Source: Rhinopithecus roxellana
Lineage: Eukaryota; Chordata; Mammalia; Primates; Cercopithecidae
Assembly (NCBI RefSeq): GCF_007565055.1
Contig: NC_044562.1
Span: forward strand, 54,508,250 to 54,572,249
Length of the DNA: 64,000 bases
Direction: 5' to 3'
Every line of letters begins with the position of its first letter. Positions within the stretch are counted from its first letter, which is position 1. Below, one piece after another: positions 60,797-64,000 of the stretch. The translations under genes and the position numbers were made by a program. The notes beneath the pieces were generated by a model. It ran no database searches. It was given only the letters and a program-made list of their open reading frames with translations, and was not told the DNA's origin.

Positions 60797-62204
60797 AAAT
60801 GGATAAACATTGCCTAATCGACATAAGGCTGAAAATGAAATCAAATCAATAAAACTCAAACAGAAAATTAAAATACCAAGACAAGGGAATTACAGGTAGC
60901 AATTTTTTAAAATGTGCTAAAAAGTTAGAAGATATCAAGGATTAATCTAAGAGGGCTAATATATTTTTAATAGAGGTACTGGTAAGTAGTAGGTAAGTAG
61001 TAGAGCAAGGATTTGAATCCAAAGCTTCATGCTTTGTAACAGGACATGAAAATACTAAAAACTTTCAGAGCAAGACTATATCTAGAAAACAAAAGAAGGA
61101 AAACTATGTTGACATTTCATGAACAAAATTACATGTTGAAAGATGATGCTGCAATATTCACAGAGATTTAAGGAAAATTGTTTTGAAACCAGTCAATCCA
61201 TTATGTGAAATGTGAACAGAACATAGCAACAGTTAATTTTAAAGACATAATGAAAGTTTAGAACTTGTAAAGAGTAAGAAATTTAATATAAGAAATCTAA
61301 AACCCATTGGCTCTCTCTGAAAGAATTAGCACTGAAAGCATATACTACAGCCAAAGAAAATAATGTAATAAAATATAATATTTTAAACATAGTAAGATTA
61401 TAGAAGCCACTAAAATAGATATTTAATAATTTGGAAGTATAAATAATATATTCATAACATATATCATTTATATGTATGCAATATAATCATGTAATGATAA
61501 AATATAAATATTTATACATATATTAAAAACAAATGATTATTAACTGCAATAAAACAACCCCAGATGAATTCAACATGGGAGATGGGGGGCCAGGAGGAAA
61601 TGACAGCATGCTAGTTTATCTATTATTAGAAGAAAAATGGGGTGAAGAGTAAGAGGATGAAGGAATAACTGATTTATCTTGGTGATTCATAAAAAATATG
61701 TTATAAAAATATATGTACTTGAGAAATTAACCATTACAAATCAGTTACATATTGAAAATTTAAATTTTCTTAATAAAATTCACTGATTATCACACTATTA
61801 AAGAAAAGATATAATAGACAAAACAACAACATGTAGCCTTATTTTACTTTTAAGACACGCACCTAAGATAAAATTTTAAAGATAAAACTATAGGAGAAAT
61901 GATATATATGCCAGCAAGTGCTGATGAAAGAAAGCTAATGTTAAAATGTTGATGAAACTCCAAACAGACTTTAATTCCATCATAAAGTCCGTATTAACAA
62001 AAGGTAATATAATAAAATATAAATCATTAAACTTTAATCATGTAAGACAAAAGCTACCACATATAAAGCAGAAGCAGAAAGTGAGGCATTGCCAATTCTA
62101 GAAACACAATGGTAGCATTTAACACAGAATTTTCAGAAATCAGCAAAAGAATAAAATAATAAATAAGGCAGAGGATTTGAACGACGCAATAAAAGTAGTT
62201 TAGC
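60796..62204. other. AT-rich non-coding stretch
   Basis: A short MIR-like piece lies at about 60980-61035 (gtagagcaaggatttgaatc). Otherwise unassigned. Confidence 0.4.
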
Positions 62205-62690
62205 CATTTATTCAACAAATGTTTTTGAGTACTCACTGTGTGACAGTTACTCTTTGGAGTGTTCTAGATTGTGTCAGTAAAAAAGAAAAGTCCAGATCTA
62301 AAGATTTTACCTTCTCATTTTTATAACGAAAGACAGACAATTGAAAAAGTAAATTAAATACACCACATATGACAAGGTAGTAAGTATTTGAAGAGAAAGA
62401 GGAAAGTCAGCCTGGGTGGGTGAGCAGATTGCAGTTTCACTTGGGTTTATTAGGGAAGGCTTCACTAAGAATAAGACATTGAGTAATGCTCAAAGGAGGA
62501 GTAAGAGTTAAAGCTAATAGGAGATTTTGAATAGAACAATGACATGATCTGGTTTACACAAAATTGCAGGACTGGGTAATTTGGTGGGAAAAATAAAGTT
62601 AACTGTAAGTAAGGGTGGAATGACAGGAACAGATTGGAAGCCCATAGCAATAATTCATGTAAAACATTATGGTGGCTTAGACCAACTTGC
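62205..62690 (+). repeat. Ancient interspersed repeat, family uncertain
   Basis: The order (gccatttattcaacaaatgt, actcactgtgtgacagttac, ttagggaaggcttcactaag, aacaatgacatgatctggtt, attatggtggcttagacc) is a widely repeated mammalian arrangement. I cannot name the family with certainty. Confidence 0.5.
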
Positions 62691-62942
62691 ATCAGTAGAA
62701 ATAGCTAAAAATGGCCAAACAGTAAATCTACAACGAAAATAAAGCAAAATGGATATACTGATAGATAGGATGGGCAGCATGGTTTATTTTCTGTATTTAT
62801 GTCTTAGTCAATATTCTTAATTCCTGTGTCTGGCTATTATTCCACAATTTTGTGATTATTAAAAGGAATTCAAAATATCTTCTAATTATCATAAATGCAT
62901 AATAAAGAGGACTGATGTATTATATCAAACCAAAAAGCTTAG
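62691..62942. other. Short non-coding gap
   Basis: AT-rich; nothing recognised. Confidence 0.4.
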
Positions 62943-63305
62943 TGCATTAGTCTGTTTTCATGCTGCTGTTAAAGACATACCTGAGACTGGTCAATTTACA
63001 AAAGAAAGCGATTTAATGGACTAACAGTCGCACAAAGCTGGGGAGGCCTCACAATCATGGCAGAAGGGAGGAGGAGCAAGTCACATCTTACATGGATGGC
63101 AGCAGGCAAAAAGAATGTGCAGGGGAACTCCCGTTTTTAAAACCATCAGAGCTCATGAGACTCATTAACTCTCACAAGAACAGCACAGGAAATATCTGCT
63201 CTCATATTTCAATAATCTCCCACCAGACTCCTCCCATGACATGTGAGAATTGTGGGAGTCACAATTCAAAATGAGATTTGGGTGGGGACACAGCCAAACC
63301 ATATC
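62943..63305 (-). mobile_element. THE1 3' LTR (minus strand)
   Basis: About 363 bp. The plus-strand text begins tgcattagtctgttttcatg and ends cagccaaaccatatca, the reverse of the THE1 LTR ends. It contains the reversed cacaattcaaaatgagattt and aaagacatacctgagactgg segments. Confidence 0.9.
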
Positions 63306-64000
63306 ATTCACTCCACCCCCTCCCAAATCTCACGTCCTCACATTTCAAAACCAATCATGCTTTCCTAATAGTCCTCCAAAGTCTTAACTCATTTAAGCAT
63401 TAACTCAAAAGTCCACAGTCCCACATCTCATCTGAGACAAGACAAGTCCCTTCCACCTATGAGCCTGTAAAATCAAAAGCAAGCTAGTTACTTCCTAGAT
63501 ACAATGGGGGTACAGGCATACAGTAAATATAGCCCTTCCAAATGGGAGAATTTTTCCAAAACAAAAGGGCTACAGGCCCCATACAAGTCTGAAATCCAGT
63601 GGGGCAGTCAAATCTCAAAACTCTAAAATTATCTCCTTTGACTCCATGTCTCATATCTAGGTAACATTGATGCAAGAGTTGGGTTCCCATGGTCTTGGGC
63701 AGATCTGCCCTCATGGCTTTGGAGGATACAGCCTCCTACCTGGCTGCTTTCATGGGCTGGCATTGAGTGTCTGTGGCTTTTCCAGGAGCACAGTGCAAGC
63801 TGTCAGTGGATCTACCATTCTGGGGTCTGGAGAATGGTGGCCCTCATCTCACAGCTCCACCAGTCAGTGCCCCAGGGGGGACTCTGACCCCATATTTCCC
63901 TTCTACACTGTCCCAGTGGAGGTTCTCCATGAGAGTACTGCACCCACAGAAAACTGTTGCCTGGGCATTCAGGCATTTCCATACATCCTCTGAAATCTAG
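63306..64000 (-). mobile_element. THE1 internal region (minus strand), partial
   Basis: Reverse match to 40200-40586 of the other THE1, for example aaagtcttaactcatttaag and tcatctgagacaagacaagt. The minus-strand frame 63484-63714 and the frame at 40203-40409 encode similar peptides, but neither is part of an intact gene. Frames at 63667-64000 on the plus strand are antisense chance frames. Confidence 0.85.

Larger units (their letters stand above)
62943..64000 (-). mobile_element. Second THE1-type provirus, minus strand, cut by the window end
   Basis: In its own orientation the element ends with the LTR at 62943-63305, and its internal region continues right past 64000. It is homologous to the plus-strand THE1 at 37832-41055. 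Confidence 0.88.

Overview
This window looks like Old World monkey (cercopithecoid) genomic DNA. It is AT-rich, intergenic or intronic, and made mostly of layered retroelements. I found no protein-coding gene of the host. Nearly every reading frame over 60 codons is either a remnant of LINE-1 (L1) ORF1/ORF2, a reading frame across Alu or LTR DNA, or a chance frame in AT-rich sequence. The monkey assignment rests on Alu copies at about 22.5, 23.5 and 24.5 kb. They carry AluYR-type variants (for example ctcaagcctgtaatccc near the 5' end and gagatccggccactgcac in the right arm, where human AluY has a gcgcc-type motif). It also rests on five copies of a young L1 whose 3'UTR differs from human L1PA.

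Layout. 0-5.5 kb: mostly unassigned DNA with an LTR-like relic (2.3-2.7 kb) and an ATTC microsatellite. 5.6-6.9 kb: young L1 with a 5' inversion. 7-22 kb: mostly unassigned sequence with an LTR-like relic (9.6-10.27 kb), an L1 3' stub (10.6 kb), old and young Alus, and MIR/L2-type relics. 22.4-24.8 kb: a cluster of four Alus in alternating orientation. In it sits the only clear RNA gene, an intact tRNA-Val(TAC) at 23422-23494, 20 bp upstream of an Alu. 27.1-29.3 kb: decayed L1, including an inverted piece. 32.0-33.05 kb: second young inverted L1, inserted into a MIR. 33.9-34.3 kb: a near-perfect inverted repeat with TA/TG-rich core. 37.8-41.06 kb: a complete THE1-type provirus (two LTRs plus internal region) interrupted by a young inverted L1 and by a small A-tailed insert in its 3' LTR. 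44.7-50.7 kb: an ancient relic followed by an old L1 with its 5' end but no 3' end. 53.6-55.9 kb: decayed ERVL pol with an Alu inside. 60.4-60.8 kb: fifth young L1 stub. 62.9-64 kb: second THE1 provirus, minus strand, running off the window.

The most interesting object is the tRNA-Val/Alu pair. One target-site duplication with a canonical L1-endonuclease junction encloses the tRNA and the Alu together (23404-23417 and 23810-23823), and no separate duplication encloses the Alu alone. The inserted unit begins 4 nt before the mature tRNA 5' end, and there is no T4 Pol III terminator between tRNA and Alu or inside the Alu. The simplest reading is that a Pol III transcript read through from a tRNA gene into a downstream Alu and was then inserted as one piece by L1 machinery. 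That would make it a chimeric tRNA-Alu retroposon with an intact tRNA promoter.
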